The notes: generated by a model from the sequence alone, not told the origin. A DNA stretch of 64,000 nt from Synergistaceae bacterium (GCA_017470485.1 JAFUYQ010000016.1:124001-188000), one strand, 5' to 3'; shown: positions 1-8,025, numbered from the stretch's first letter. Made by a program: numbers and translations.

Positions 1-264
1 CACAAACGCCGAGTCCTGCGCGTTCTTCGGCAAAATTTCGTACCATATCTCACCGTTCACTGCTGTCTGACCGGCAACAAGAACTTTCTCGCCGACGCTG
101 AGGCGGCCCCAGATGTCGGACTCGGTGTCGGGATTGGCACGGTAACGAACGTAAGACCCCGTACAAACTCCGACTGTGGGAAAAACGACGAACTTTGAAG
201 CAGCCTCGCAGACTGAAACGCACATAACAACGAACATAATTGAAACCGCAAGAATTTTACGCAT
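1..264 (-). CDS. Secreted SH3-type (SH3b) protein, 3' part cut by window edge
   Basis: Reading the minus strand from the ATG at 262-264 gives an N-terminal signal peptide (MRKILAVS, then a hydrophobic run ending ...CEAA), followed by a region with the feel of a bacterial SH3 domain: YVRYRANPDTESDIWGRL then VGEKV and IWYEI. A GGAGG ribosome binding site lies just upstream of the ATG (in 268-280 on the plus strand as cctcc). The frame stays open to base 1, so the C-terminus is outside the window. Bacterial SH3b domains usually bind cell-wall peptides, so a periplasmic or envelope role is inferred. The rest of the protein is not seen. Confidence 0.7.
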   Translation of the reverse strand, partial: MRKILAVSIMFVVMCVSVCEAASKFVVFPTVGVCTGSYVRYRANPDTESDIWGRLSVGEKVLVAGQTAVNGEIWYEILPKNAQDSAFV

Positions 265-266
265 GA

Positions 267-1349
267 TTATTCCTCCTTATTATTGTTACGATAATTTTCG
301 CGTATTATTCTAATACTGACAAGTTCATTTTCACGGAGAACATACCAGAAATCGAAGCCGTTCACGCGCTTAGCCCTGAGATTTTTAGCGAGTGCCGCGC
401 AGGTGTGCATATCAATAATCCTGCCGTTATAAAGAAGTTTACCGTCCGATTGTAATTCAGCGTATTCGATACCGTCATTAAGCAGGAATTTTTCGCCTGC
501 CTTAAAGCAGCCTGCCTTTATCATTTCGGACATTCTGACGCGCTGAGGCTTGACATCAAATTCAGCCCGTGAAATTTCAGAATCCTCGAAAGCAATATTC
601 TTGAGCCTTTCAGCACCGTAAGAGCAGTAAGTTTTGTCGCGCTCAATCATGATGTAATTTCGTCCGAGTTTTTTTGCTGCTGCTGCGGTAGTCATAGTTC
701 CGGCGAAAGGGTCAAGGACGGTATCGCCGATGTTTGATGAAATTGCGATTATACGTTCAAGCATGGCGAGGGGCTTTTGGGTGGAATGGAGTTTATGACC
801 GCTTGAATCTTTGAGGCGTTCGTTACCCGAACAGACAGGGAATCGCCAGACTGAACCCATTTGACGGCCTGACGCTTCGGAATTTAGAGCCTTAGCGGTC
901 TTGTAATGGAACGTGAATTTTGAATGCTTGTCCTTTACCGCCCAGATTAAAGTCTCATGGCTGTTGTTGAGACGAGTACCCATGAAGTTGGGGGTAGGGT
1001 TTGTCTTGTGCCATACGATGTCGTTGATGAGCCAGTAGCCTAATTTCTGCATGGCCGAACCGATTGTGTATATGCACTGCATTGAGCCGATTACCCAGAT
1101 TGAGCCGGAGGGCTTGAGGAGTCTGCGGCATTCAGTAAGCCATTGGATAGTGAAGGATTCGTAGTCCTCTAGTGAGTCGAACTTGTCCCAAGAGTCGTTG
1201 CAGCCCTGAAACTCCGTGCCCTCCGTTCGGTAAAGGACTCCTTCTGTCCGCATGTAGTATGGAGGATCGGCAAAAATCAGGTCGATTGACTCGGAGGGGA
1301 GGCGGGGAAGTTCGGTAAGGGAGTCGGAGTTTATGATTACGTTTTGCAT
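267..1349 (-). CDS. HinfI-like adenine-N6 DNA methyltransferase (predicted GANTC)
   Basis: A 360-residue beta-class DNA methyltransferase. The catalytic motif DPPY is at residues 28-31 and the SAM-binding motif DPFAGT near residue 215. A C-terminal extension of about 100 residues resembles the RAMA-type tail of M.HinfI and CcrM. Length, motif order and many local stretches (SIDLIFADPPY, TNPTPNF, HSTQKP) match my memory of M.HinfI, which methylates adenine in GANTC; target specificity is inferred from that. Odd point: the second glycine of the usual FxGxG loop is methionine (GTMTT). The ATG has an AGAGG site about 8 bases upstream. The gene is divergent from a nuclease-like gene starting 43 bp away, which fits a type II restriction-modification pair. 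Confidence 0.9.
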   Translation of the reverse strand: MQNVIINSDSLTELPRLPSESIDLIFADPPYYMRTEGVLYRTEGTEFQGCNDSWDKFDSLEDYESFTIQWLTECRRLLKPSGSIWVIGSMQCIYTIGSAMQKLGYWLINDIVWHKTNPTPNFMGTRLNNSHETLIWAVKDKHSKFTFHYKTAKALNSEASGRQMGSVWRFPVCSGNERLKDSSGHKLHSTQKPLAMLERIIAISSNIGDTVLDPFAGTMTTAAAAKKLGRNYIMIERDKTYCSYGAERLKNIAFEDSEISRAEFDVKPQRVRMSEMIKAGCFKAGEKFLLNDGIEYAELQSDGKLLYNGRIIDMHTCAALAKNLRAKRVNGFDFWYVLRENELVSIRIIRENYRNNNKEE

Positions 1350-1377
1350 TTTAGTACCTCTTCATGAAATTTTGTAT

Positions 1378-1395
1378 TGGTATAATTATCCCATG
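1378..1395 (+). promoter_or_regulatory. Extended -10 promoter giving a predicted leaderless mRNA
   Basis: TGG-TATAAT (1378-1386) is a perfect extended -10 element. It is followed by only six bases (tatccc) before the ATG at 1393, so the expected transcription start coincides with the A of the start codon. No purine-rich ribosome binding site fits between them. The restriction gene is therefore predicted to be translated from a leaderless message. Confidence 0.6.
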
Positions 1396-2163
1396 ATTAA
1401 AAAATACGAAAATTTTGCAAATGAACTTAACGATAAAATAAAGTCTGACGATGAATTCTATTATGAGCTTTTAATCACAGTCATAAAGAATCCTAAGAGA
1501 TATACAGGCATATTCAGAGTCAGCAATGCGCGCACAAAGTTAATCCAGAATGTTACTCAGAGCAGAGAAATAAAATTCGGCGACTTCATGGAAGATATTA
1601 TTACGTGGTATATCGCCGAGATGGGCTACGATAATATAGACAAAAAAATTTCAGATGATCTTGAAGCCGACCAGCTCTTTTCAAAAGGTAACAGAATTTA
1701 TCTTATAGAGCAGAAAATACGTGATGACCATGACAGTACAAAGAAGCGCGGACAATATGATAATTTCTGCAAAAAATATTCAGCCTTGAGAAAGATATAC
1801 CCTGAATGCGTTATTACTGCTGTGATGTGGTTTATTGATGACGGTCTAAAAAAGAATAAGAAGTATTACATTGAACGGGCAAGCTCAGAGTCATTGAACG
1901 GCATAAATATTCACATTATGTACGGGAAAGAATTATTCACGGAAGTTTTTGAACGTTCAGATGTATGGGAAGAATTATGCAATCACTTGGCTCGAAATAA
2001 GAATGAACGCAGTGATGAGATTTTAACAGTTCCAGACTTCAGAACAAGCCCGGAAATTAAAAAAGCATTACAAAGACTGAAAGAAGAACACACTGCACTT
2101 TACAAAAAATTATTCTGCTCAAAGCCGGAATATTTGCAGCTTCGAGCAGAGTTATTCGAGTGA
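1393..2163 (+). CDS. Predicted type II restriction endonuclease, HinfI-like partner
   Basis: A 256-residue protein starting MIKKYENF. I chose the ATG at 1393 because the further upstream codons lie in the promoter. The middle holds a PD-(D/E)xK-like core: a Glu/Asp-rich strand (DDLEADQLF), then RIYLIEQKIRDDHDSTKKRGQ, where the E-x-K triad and the charged DDHDSTKKRG stretch look like a nuclease active site of the HinfI group. It lies back to back with a HinfI-type methyltransferase, so cleavage at GANTC is inferred. The gene is visibly more AT-rich than its neighbours, as expected for a transferred restriction gene. No controller protein gene is present. Identification as the endonuclease is strong from context and moderate from sequence. 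Confidence 0.8.
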   Translation: MIKKYENFANELNDKIKSDDEFYYELLITVIKNPKRYTGIFRVSNARTKLIQNVTQSREIKFGDFMEDIITWYIAEMGYDNIDKKISDDLEADQLFSKGNRIYLIEQKIRDDHDSTKKRGQYDNFCKKYSALRKIYPECVITAVMWFIDDGLKKNKKYYIERASSESLNGINIHIMYGKELFTEVFERSDVWEELCNHLARNKNERSDEILTVPDFRTSPEIKKALQRLKEEHTALYKKLFCSKPEYLQLRAELFE

Positions 2164-2170
2164 TATGTGC

Positions 2171-2461
2171 TTACAGTCCGAAAATCTCTGAGTGCGTTCC
2201 AAGCCTTTCAAGTATCAGCAAGTCTTCTCCTTCAAGCGTATATACAAGCAGAAAATCAGGCTTAATATGACATTCCCTTGAACCTTCCCAATTATGACGA
2301 AGCGAATGATCCTTATATTTAGGCGGAAGCGGTATGTCATTCGCGAGTGCCTTCACAATGTAGTCGAGTTCTCCGCCCTCCTTCAAAAGTATACGGTATA
2401 TTCCCTTGTACTCCCGCTTGAAATCATGCTTATATAACGTTCTGTATTTGAGCTTCCTCAT
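2171..2461 (-). CDS. YafQ-family mRNA interferase toxin (RelE superfamily)
   Basis: Start chosen at MRKLKYRTLY, giving 96 residues, the normal size for YafQ/RelE toxins. The C-terminal half carries the YafQ catalytic pattern: a His in YKDHSL, the His in RECHI followed by KPDFLLVY, and the final His in GTHSEIF. YafQ toxins cleave ribosome-bound mRNA; this one should act in the cytoplasm. Its start lies inside the 3' end of the upstream antitoxin gene (about 32 bp overlap), typical of antitoxin-toxin coupling. The toxin frame is also open upstream of this start, but that part would overlap the antitoxin further, so the shorter form is preferred. Confidence 0.85.
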   Translation of the reverse strand: MRKLKYRTLYKHDFKREYKGIYRILLKEGGELDYIVKALANDIPLPPKYKDHSLRHNWEGSRECHIKPDFLLVYTLEGEDLLILERLGTHSEIFGL

Positions 2462-2723
2462 CGTCTGCCTCTCTGCGCCACTCATCAAGCAAATCATCGA
2501 ACTCGTCAAGCGTCATAGGGCCTTCTCCTATACCGTGAACAGCCTCATATCTTGCCCTTATAGTAGCCTCTGTTGGATTGCCGAACCTGTCCCATATTTC
2601 CCCGTCGTCATCTTCATACTCCGGAGTATAGTCGTAATTCTCGACAAGCTCCTCAATCTCTTCATCACCCAGCTTACGGTCAAACTTGTATTTCTGTTTC
2701 GGTCTTTCTAATACTGCTTCCAT
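2430..2723 (-). CDS. Putative antitoxin partner of the YafQ-type toxin
   Basis: A 97-residue, strongly acidic protein starting MEAVLERPKQKY, with AGAGGTG seven bases before the ATG. It precedes and overlaps the YafQ-like toxin gene, so it is assigned as the antitoxin by position. It has no obvious DinJ/RelB ribbon-helix-helix start. The acidic middle (EYEDDDGEIWDRFG) and the C-terminal TLDEFDDLLDEWRRE helix are probably the toxin-binding parts. I do not recognise its DNA-binding family with confidence. Confidence 0.65.
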   Translation of the reverse strand: MEAVLERPKQKYKFDRKLGDEEIEELVENYDYTPEYEDDDGEIWDRFGNPTEATIRARYEAVHGIGEGPMTLDEFDDLLDEWRREADDEEAQIQNVI

Positions 2724-2747
2724 GATTATCACCTCTTTATGATTGAA

Positions 2748-2777
2748 ATCCCCGCAGACATTCCAGCCTGCGGGGGC
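2748..2777 (-). terminator. Hairpin downstream of the TIM44-like gene
   Basis: CCCCGCAG (2750-2757) and CTGCGGGG (2768-2775) form a perfect 8-bp stem with a 10-base loop. It sits between the stop of the TIM44-like gene and the antitoxin start. The T-rich tract is weak on the minus strand, so termination may be partial. Confidence 0.6.
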
Positions 2778-2786
2778 AAAATTTCC

Positions 2787-3776
2787 TCACGCTGTCCTCT
2801 GTGAAATACCTCTCAGACCGCATACAGCCCACTCACTGTTCACCGAAGTAATCACGCTTCCGCAGTATTCGCACTTAGCGGAGGCATTGAGGTTAATCGG
2901 CGCACCGCAGTGAGGACATCTTTCAGCTTTCGTTCCGTCAGCCTCAGGCGAGGTAATCACTCCCGATTTCCTGCAAAGTTCAATCTCATACTCCATGAAC
3001 TTCTCGCGCTTCCTGTCGCCCGAAATCAATTCCCCTGTCCTGTCATCAAGAACATACGAAACAATCCTTGACGATAAACTCACGGTTATGTAGTCCATTC
3101 CTGCCGACTGCCTCCAGCCGACAAGTCCGGCGTTCAGAACAGCTATCCTCTCAGTGTAATCCGTCCGTCCCAGCTTCCTGAACTGCTCAAGCTGATTGTC
3201 CATCTGCGTGAAGAATTTATCCGTCATGTACGGCCTCAGGCTTGAAATATCTTTCTTCTGCCACGTCTCCTGCATCTGAACGTAAAGATTTGACATTAAC
3301 GTCTTGATTCTTTCCTCGTCAAACTGCGGATCAAGCTCAAGATATTCGCTCATCGGACGGAGTATTCTCACGTTTTCCTGAACGTTGATGATGTTGCGTT
3401 TTTTCTTGCTGTTCCTGCTGATTATGAGCCAGAAAATGAAAAAAACCGCCAATACGAATACTACCCCTCCGATTTCGCTGAAATCATCGTCATCATCATA
3501 ATTTGACGGCGATCTTACCCCTGCTGTCGGAATGAAGTTGACGTTTCCGCCCATGTTGTATTCTGGAGCGGTGCGTCTTGTTCTGGTTCTTGTCGAGTAG
3601 CTGTCAGAGTATGAGCCTGACGATGAATCACCCCACGATGAACTTGACGATGACGAAGAACTCGAACTTGAACTGCTGTAATCCGAATTTCCCGAAAAAC
3701 TCCCGAAATCTGAATATGCTATTCCGGCGGAAATTAAGATGAAGATTATTATGCCGGTTAAAATTCTGCGCCTCAC
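2787..3776 (-). CDS. TIM44-like domain membrane protein with Ser-rich linker and zinc ribbon
   Basis: 329 residues. The order is a signal peptide or N-terminal membrane segment, a low-complexity region with 14 serines in a row (about residues 34-47) written with mixed Ser codons, and an acidic DDDDDFSEIG patch. Then comes a single transmembrane segment (about 103-120), a TIM44-like domain (about 140-270; MQETWQKKDISSLRPYMTDKFF is characteristic) and a C-terminal zinc ribbon (CPHCGAP...CEYCGS). Bacterial TIM44-like proteins of this build are found in many Gram-negatives; their function is not settled. The C-terminal domain is predicted to face the cytoplasm. It is followed by a hairpin terminator and stands alone. 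Confidence 0.8.
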   Translation of the reverse strand: MRRRILTGIIIFILISAGIAYSDFGSFSGNSDYSSSSSSSSSSSSSSWGDSSSGSYSDSYSTRTRTRRTAPEYNMGGNVNFIPTAGVRSPSNYDDDDDFSEIGGVVFVLAVFFIFWLIISRNSKKKRNIINVQENVRILRPMSEYLELDPQFDEERIKTLMSNLYVQMQETWQKKDISSLRPYMTDKFFTQMDNQLEQFRKLGRTDYTERIAVLNAGLVGWRQSAGMDYITVSLSSRIVSYVLDDRTGELISGDRKREKFMEYEIELCRKSGVITSPEADGTKAERCPHCGAPINLNASAKCEYCGSVITSVNSEWAVCGLRGISQRTA

Positions 3777-3869
3777 TATGAAAGCCTCCTTTTGAAATTA
3801 TTTTCGTATTATACGCTAAGGGCTGTTGACAAAAACAGGGGGTAAGGGGTAAAATTCCTTTTGTTGCGT

Positions 3870-3942
3870 TCCACCATAGCGCAATCGGCAGCGCGGATGA
3901 CTGTTAATCATTAGGTTCCAGGTTCGAGTCCTGGTGGTGGAG
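3870..3942 (+). tRNA. tRNA-Asn (GTT)
   Basis: Full cloverleaf: acceptor TCCACCA/TGGTGGA, anticodon stem GATGA/TCATT with loop ctGTTaa (anticodon GTT at 3903-3905), T stem CCAGG/CCTGG with TTCGAGT loop. The discriminator is G3942. CCA is not encoded (CTA follows). Confidence 0.95.
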
Positions 3943-3978
3943 CTAAGTTCTTTTATTAAGACCCCGATAACCATAGAG

Positions 3979-4010
3979 CTTCCGGAAAAATCCGGAAGTT
4001 CTTTTTATAT
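3979..4010 (+). terminator. Rho-independent terminator after tRNA-Asn
   Basis: CTTCCGGA (3979-3986) and TCCGGAAG (3991-3998) form a perfect 8-bp stem with an AAAA loop, followed by TTCTTTTTATATTT. Confidence 0.85.
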
Positions 4011-4098
4011 TTCAGACGTTCATTTATGAGTGTTGATTTTGCATGGCTTGAGGTTTAATCTTTCGCGGTAAAAAATTTTTCGGAAGTGAGACAAAATC

Positions 4099-5670
4099 AT
4101 GCTCATCAAAATTATATTAGTGCTTCTCTTCTTCAGCGTCATGATCGGCATAGGGTTATACTGCCGCAAACATTCCACTGACGTTACCGGCTTCGTTCTC
4201 GGAGGACGTTCGGTCGGCCCGTGGCTGACAGCGTTCGCTTACGGCACGAGTTATTTCTCGGCAGTAGTCTTCGTTGGGTATGCAGGCCAGTTCGGGTGGC
4301 GTTACGGAATCGCCGCCACTTGGGCTGGACTCGGAAACGCTTTCATAGGCTCGTTAATGGCTTGGGCAGTTCTCGGACGAAGAACCAGAATAATGAGCCA
4401 ATACCTTTCAAGCGCAACTATGCCCGATTTCTTCGGCAAACGCTTCAGAAGCAATGCCCTCAAAATCGCCGCCTCAATAATCTGCTTCATCTTCCTCATT
4501 CCTTATACTGCCTCGCTCTACAACGGGTTAAGCCGTCTTTTCGGAATGGCGTTCAGCGTCGATTACTCCGTCTGCGTCATAATCATGGCCGTTCTGACTG
4601 GTATATATGTCGTCGCCGGAGGTTACATGGCCACAGCGATTAACGATTTCATTCAGGGAATAATAATGTTAATCGGAATAGTTGCCGTTATCGTTGCAGT
4701 CCTTGAGAGCAAGGGAGGATTTACTGAAGCATTAGCCGGTATCGCTCAGATTTCTGACCCCAATGCAGCTACTTCACTCGCTAAATCACCCGGAATTTTC
4801 GCGTCATTCTTCGGGCCTGACCCCGTTAATCTTCTCGGAGTCGTAATACTTACCAGCTTAGGTACTTGGGGACTTCCTCAGATGGTTCAGAAATTCTATG
4901 CAATCAAAAATGAGAGCGACATCACTAAAGGCACTGTGATTTCGACATTGTTCGCCCTCGTTGTTGCAGGAGGCTGTTACTTCTTGGGCGGTTTCGGAAG
5001 ACTCTTTACATCTCAGCTTGACCCGTCTGGAATCGGCGTACCTTCTGAAGGCTATGACTCTGTTATCCCCGTAATGCTCTCGAATCTTCCTGACATTCTG
5101 ATTGCGGTAGTGGTCATTCTCGTTCTGTCGGCCTCAATGTCAACTTTGTCATCGCTCGTCCTCGCCTCAAGTTCAACATTAACGCTCGATTTGCTCAAAG
5201 ACCATGTTATTCATGACATGGACGAGAAAAAACAGCTCTTAATAATGCGCGTCCTTATCGTAATATTCATAGCTGTGTCGGTCATTCTAGCCCTCATTCA
5301 ATACAGCTCGAACGTAACTTTCATAGCTCAATTAATGGGAGTCTCATGGGGCGCACTGGCCGGAGCATTCCTCGCGCCGTTCATGTACAGTCTTTACTGG
5401 AAGGGCGTAACAAAATTTTCATGCTGGGTCAATTTCATTTTCTCAAGCGTCGTAATGACCGCTAACATTTTCGTGAGGCCGGAATTTCCCGAACTCTTGC
5501 GCTCACCAATTAACGCAGGTGCTTTCTGTATGCTTGCCGGTTTCGTGATTGTCCCAGTCGTCAGCCTCATTACCCCGAAGCCTGAACGTTCATTCGTTGA
5601 TGACGCGTTCTCATGCTACACAAGGACTGTAACAGTGAGGCAGTCGCGTGCGCTCGGCGATGACGAATAG
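4099..5670 (+). CDS. Sodium:solute symporter family transporter
   Basis: 523 residues with about 13 hydrophobic membrane segments. The start (MLIKIILVLLFFSVM) is followed by the family's characteristic GGRSVGPWLTAFAYGTSYFSAVVFVGYAG region, corresponding to the Na+-site and substrate-site helix of SSS proteins (PutP/PanF group), and GGYMATAINDFIQGIIM further on. Substrate cannot be read from sequence. Members import amino acids, pantothenate or other acids with Na+. The 3' end overlaps an amidohydrolase gene, which suggests import and hydrolysis of the same compound. Na+ coupling fits the Na+-type V-ATPase encoded later in the window. Confidence 0.85.
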   Translation: MLIKIILVLLFFSVMIGIGLYCRKHSTDVTGFVLGGRSVGPWLTAFAYGTSYFSAVVFVGYAGQFGWRYGIAATWAGLGNAFIGSLMAWAVLGRRTRIMSQYLSSATMPDFFGKRFRSNALKIAASIICFIFLIPYTASLYNGLSRLFGMAFSVDYSVCVIIMAVLTGIYVVAGGYMATAINDFIQGIIMLIGIVAVIVAVLESKGGFTEALAGIAQISDPNAATSLAKSPGIFASFFGPDPVNLLGVVILTSLGTWGLPQMVQKFYAIKNESDITKGTVISTLFALVVAGGCYFLGGFGRLFTSQLDPSGIGVPSEGYDSVIPVMLSNLPDILIAVVVILVLSASMSTLSSLVLASSSTLTLDLLKDHVIHDMDEKKQLLIMRVLIVIFIAVSVILALIQYSSNVTFIAQLMGVSWGALAGAFLAPFMYSLYWKGVTKFSCWVNFIFSSVVMTANIFVRPEFPELLRSPINAGAFCMLAGFVIVPVVSLITPKPERSFVDDAFSCYTRTVTVRQSRALGDDE

Positions 5671-6526
5671 GATTATTGACTTTCACACTCACACATTCCC
5701 CGACAGAATCGCTGGACGTGCAATCACAGCTTTGAGCAGCAAAAGCCACACGAGAGCGTTCACTGACGGTACTGTCGGGGGGCTTGCCGCCTCAATGAGA
5801 GAATCAGGCGTAAATGTCTCAGTCATTCAGCCCGTAGCTACCAAGCCTGAACAGGTCAGGAAGATAAACGACACGGCCATAGCAATTAACGCGGAGGCAG
5901 AAAGAACAGGGATATATTCGTTCGGAGGCATTCACCCTGATTTTGCTGAGTGCGTTGAGGAATTGGATAGGCTTGCGGAGGCAGGAATAAGAGGCATTAA
6001 GATTCACCCTGTCTATCAGGGAGTGCCTGTTGATGATGAACGTTACGTCAAAATTCTCAAGAGAGCCGGTGAAGCAGGATTAACTGTTATGATTCACGCA
6101 GGCTGGGACATCGGCTTTCCCGAAAATGATTTCGCTTTGCCCGAAAGAATTTCACGGGCACTGGACATGGCCGGAAGCGTAAGGGGTATTCTCGCGCACA
6201 TGGGAGGGTGGCGGTGCTGGAATGACGCATTGAGGCTCTTTGCCGGAAGAGAGGGAATTTATTTCGACTCGGCGTTCTCGCTCGGAAGGTTCATTCCCAA
6301 CGGGGACGGTTACTACTGTAATGACGACGAGTGCAGAATGCTCAGTGATGATGAATTTGTTGAGATGGTCAAGATTTTCGGAAGCGAGAATGTTCTTTTC
6401 GGGACGGATTCGCCGTGGGCCTCGCAGAGTGAGACTGTCAAGACTGTAATGTCTCTTTCGTTGAGCGAGTGGGAAAAGGGAATGATATTTTTCGGGAACG
6501 CTTCGGGGATTCTTGGAATAGTGTAA
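5648..6526 (+). CDS. Amidohydrolase-2 family metal-dependent hydrolase
   Basis: 292 residues as called from GTG 5648, which has GAGG seven bases upstream; an ATG at 5660 is the alternative. It overlaps the symporter stop by 23 bp. The amidohydrolase metal pattern is clear: HTHTFP near the N-terminus, GIKIHP and MIHAGWD in the middle (metal His), HMGG, and the late aspartate in LFGTDSPW. The family has a TIM-barrel fold and includes hydrolases and non-oxidative decarboxylases of the ACMSD type; the exact reaction is not evident. The tight overlap with the transporter suggests they handle one substrate together. Confidence 0.8.
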   Translation: MRSAMTNRIIDFHTHTFPDRIAGRAITALSSKSHTRAFTDGTVGGLAASMRESGVNVSVIQPVATKPEQVRKINDTAIAINAEAERTGIYSFGGIHPDFAECVEELDRLAEAGIRGIKIHPVYQGVPVDDERYVKILKRAGEAGLTVMIHAGWDIGFPENDFALPERISRALDMAGSVRGILAHMGGWRCWNDALRLFAGREGIYFDSAFSLGRFIPNGDGYYCNDDECRMLSDDEFVEMVKIFGSENVLFGTDSPWASQSETVKTVMSLSLSEWEKGMIFFGNASGILGIV

Positions 6527-6556
6527 AATGTAATTCCTGAAGGTGGTGATAAATTA

Positions 6557-7120
6557 ATGAATAATATTATAACTACGCTAGTGATGTTTTTAATGATGGT
6601 TGGCGCGAGTTTCGGGGCAGTATCGGAGGACATGAGTATTTACGTGAGGAAAGATGTTTACGATGCGAATATGCAGGGAATAAACGCCAAGCTGGATTTG
6701 ATAATTGAGCAAATGAAATTACAGCGCGAAGAACAAAAAGAACAAATTAATGAACTACGCAGTAATATGAAGGACTTTCGAGAGGAACAAAAAGCTCAAC
6801 GGAAAGACATCAACGAACTGTCAAATCATGTAATAAGATTGTCAGAGCGTTTAGACGGCATTGCATCATCATTATCAGCTAGGATTGACGGAATAGACAA
6901 GCGTATGGACAGCTTGGACAAGAGGATAGATGACTTGCGGAACGGAATATACCTGTGGCTAGTGGCAATCGGATTGATAATAGCGTGGCCGAAACTGCTT
7001 GACAAACTCCATAGCTGGGGAAAATCTGCGCCGTCAGTAACTCTGGAAGATGTGAAACGTCTGATAGAAGAGCAAATAGCCAAGAATAATGAGGAACTAT
7101 TGAGAAATCTAAAAGCATAA
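6557..7120 (+). CDS. Coiled-coil membrane protein with IYVRKDV motif (paralog A)
   Basis: 187 residues. It has an N-terminal signal peptide (MNNIITTLVMFLMMVGASFGA), then DMSIYVRKDVYDANMQG and a long heptad coiled coil (about residues 40-130; DGIDKRMDSLDKRIDDL). A transmembrane segment follows (IYLWLVAIGLIIAWPKLL), then a C-terminal helix VTLEDVKRLIEEQI. The same build, including IYVRKDV-D at the start and (V/I)T(L/I)E(D/E)(V/I)xRLI at the end, occurs in a second gene of this window (10473-10859), so the two are paralogs. Function unknown. It is followed at once by a strong terminator and appears to be transcribed after the amidohydrolase. Confidence 0.75.
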   Translation: MNNIITTLVMFLMMVGASFGAVSEDMSIYVRKDVYDANMQGINAKLDLIIEQMKLQREEQKEQINELRSNMKDFREEQKAQRKDINELSNHVIRLSERLDGIASSLSARIDGIDKRMDSLDKRIDDLRNGIYLWLVAIGLIIAWPKLLDKLHSWGKSAPSVTLEDVKRLIEEQIAKNNEELLRNLKA

Positions 7121-7169
7121 AAAAAAAAATTAATCCCCCCTGCTATTCGCTGACAGGGGGAAATTTTTT
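7119..7169. terminator. Bidirectional terminator
   Basis: An A11 run (7119-7129), stem CCCCCTG (7136-7142)/CAGGGGG (7154-7160) and a T run (7164-7169) make a hairpin that can stop transcription from both strands. The genes on its two sides converge. Confidence 0.9.
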
Positions 7170-7172
7170 CGG

Positions 7173-7523
7173 TTATTCGAGGGTTGCTGAACCGTCTCCG
7201 TTCAAAGTTACTGTGTAAGTTTCGAGAAGGTCAATCTTGTACCATGAGATTGATGACTCGTCCTTGAAAACCGCCTGAATGTCCCAGTACCTTGTGTTTC
7301 CTACACCGAAACGCACTGTTACGCTGTCGCCGTTCTCAAGAATATCTGACCCGAGTACATCTTCTTCCCAGTCGTTAGTGTTGGTGGGGCTGATGTTGAT
7401 GATGTATATGTCATAGCCCGTGTTGTTGACCAGAACGAAATCCTGCGCGCCTCCGAACGCTGATACCGCAAACACCATAACCATTATGAACCCCAGTAAC
7501 GCCCGTAACTTTATACTCTTCAT
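7173..7523 (-). CDS. Small secreted protein of unknown function
   Basis: 116 residues with a clear signal peptide (MKSIKLRALLGFIMVMVFAVSAFGGA). The mature part begins DFVLVNNTGYDIYIINISP and contains DWEEDVLGSDIL and ENGDSVTVRF. This gives a beta-rich, probably immunoglobulin-like small domain of about 90 residues. I have a general memory of similar small exported proteins with the NNTGY...SP...W.ED.LG pattern in other bacteria, but no function is known to me. A GGGAGG site precedes the ATG. It is a single-gene unit ending at the bidirectional terminator. Confidence 0.7.
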   Translation of the reverse strand: MKSIKLRALLGFIMVMVFAVSAFGGAQDFVLVNNTGYDIYIINISPTNTNDWEEDVLGSDILENGDSVTVRFGVGNTRYWDIQAVFKDESSISWYKIDLLETYTVTLNGDGSATLE

Positions 7524-7575
7524 GACCTGTTACCTCCCGAAAATTAAAATGCTTGCGCGTATTTTATCACTCACT

Positions 7576-8025
7576 CTATAATTCAGAAAGGTCGCCCTGC
7601 CTCAAAACTTTTATACCCTCTAGCCTTAGAATTTCACTTGCCTTTTCATCATCTTCAAACTTGAAGACAAACATCGGAATCCCTCCGCCTAGTGAGACCG
7701 TTTTTTTACGGCTGAGAACAGGATACATGTACTTTATCTCAATTCCTGCCCTCTCAAGAACGTTAAGAACCCTCGAAAGTCCGCCCTCCTCGTCCGGAAT
7801 TTCAACCGCCGCAACGTCAGCCGTGTCAACCGTAAATCCGGCCTCCCATAACGCTGATGTCGCCCAGAGAACATTATCGGCAATTATTCGCACAACACGG
7901 AAATTTCCGGCCTCGTAAAGTGTTAATGCCCTCATCTCAACATTCTTGTCCGAAAGAACTTTAGCCATTCCGCTGAAAGTTCCTGACTGTTCGTCAAGTA
8001 TCACTGAAATCTGCTTTATGCTCAT
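7576..8025 (-). CDS. Tandem ACT-domain amino-acid-binding protein (second of pair)
   Basis: 149 residues from the ATG at 8025 (MSIKQISVILDEQSG); codons further upstream lack an ATG/GTG in frame and a good ribosome site. Two ACT domains: residues about 1-70 (SGTFSGMAKVLSDKNVEMRALTL) and about 72-149 (EGGLSRVLNVLERAGIEIKYMY). The protein is a close paralog of the preceding gene 8122-8556. ACT domains bind amino acids and control neighbouring enzymes. Here the target is probably the arylacetate-CoA ligase / IorAB pathway encoded upstream in the same operon. No DNA-binding domain is present. Confidence 0.85.
   Translation of the reverse strand: MSIKQISVILDEQSGTFSGMAKVLSDKNVEMRALTLYEAGNFRVVRIIADNVLWATSALWEAGFTVDTADVAAVEIPDEEGGLSRVLNVLERAGIEIKYMYPVLSRKKTVSLGGGIPMFVFKFEDDEKASEILRLEGIKVLRQGDLSEL

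Noticed and set aside
3640-3690. Run of 14 serines in the TIM44-like protein as a slippage site
   Set aside because: The codons are mixed (agt, tca, tcg, tct), so there is no DNA homopolymer to slip.
7119-7129. A11 run as a phase-variation tract
   Set aside because: It lies after the stop codon and belongs to the bidirectional terminator.
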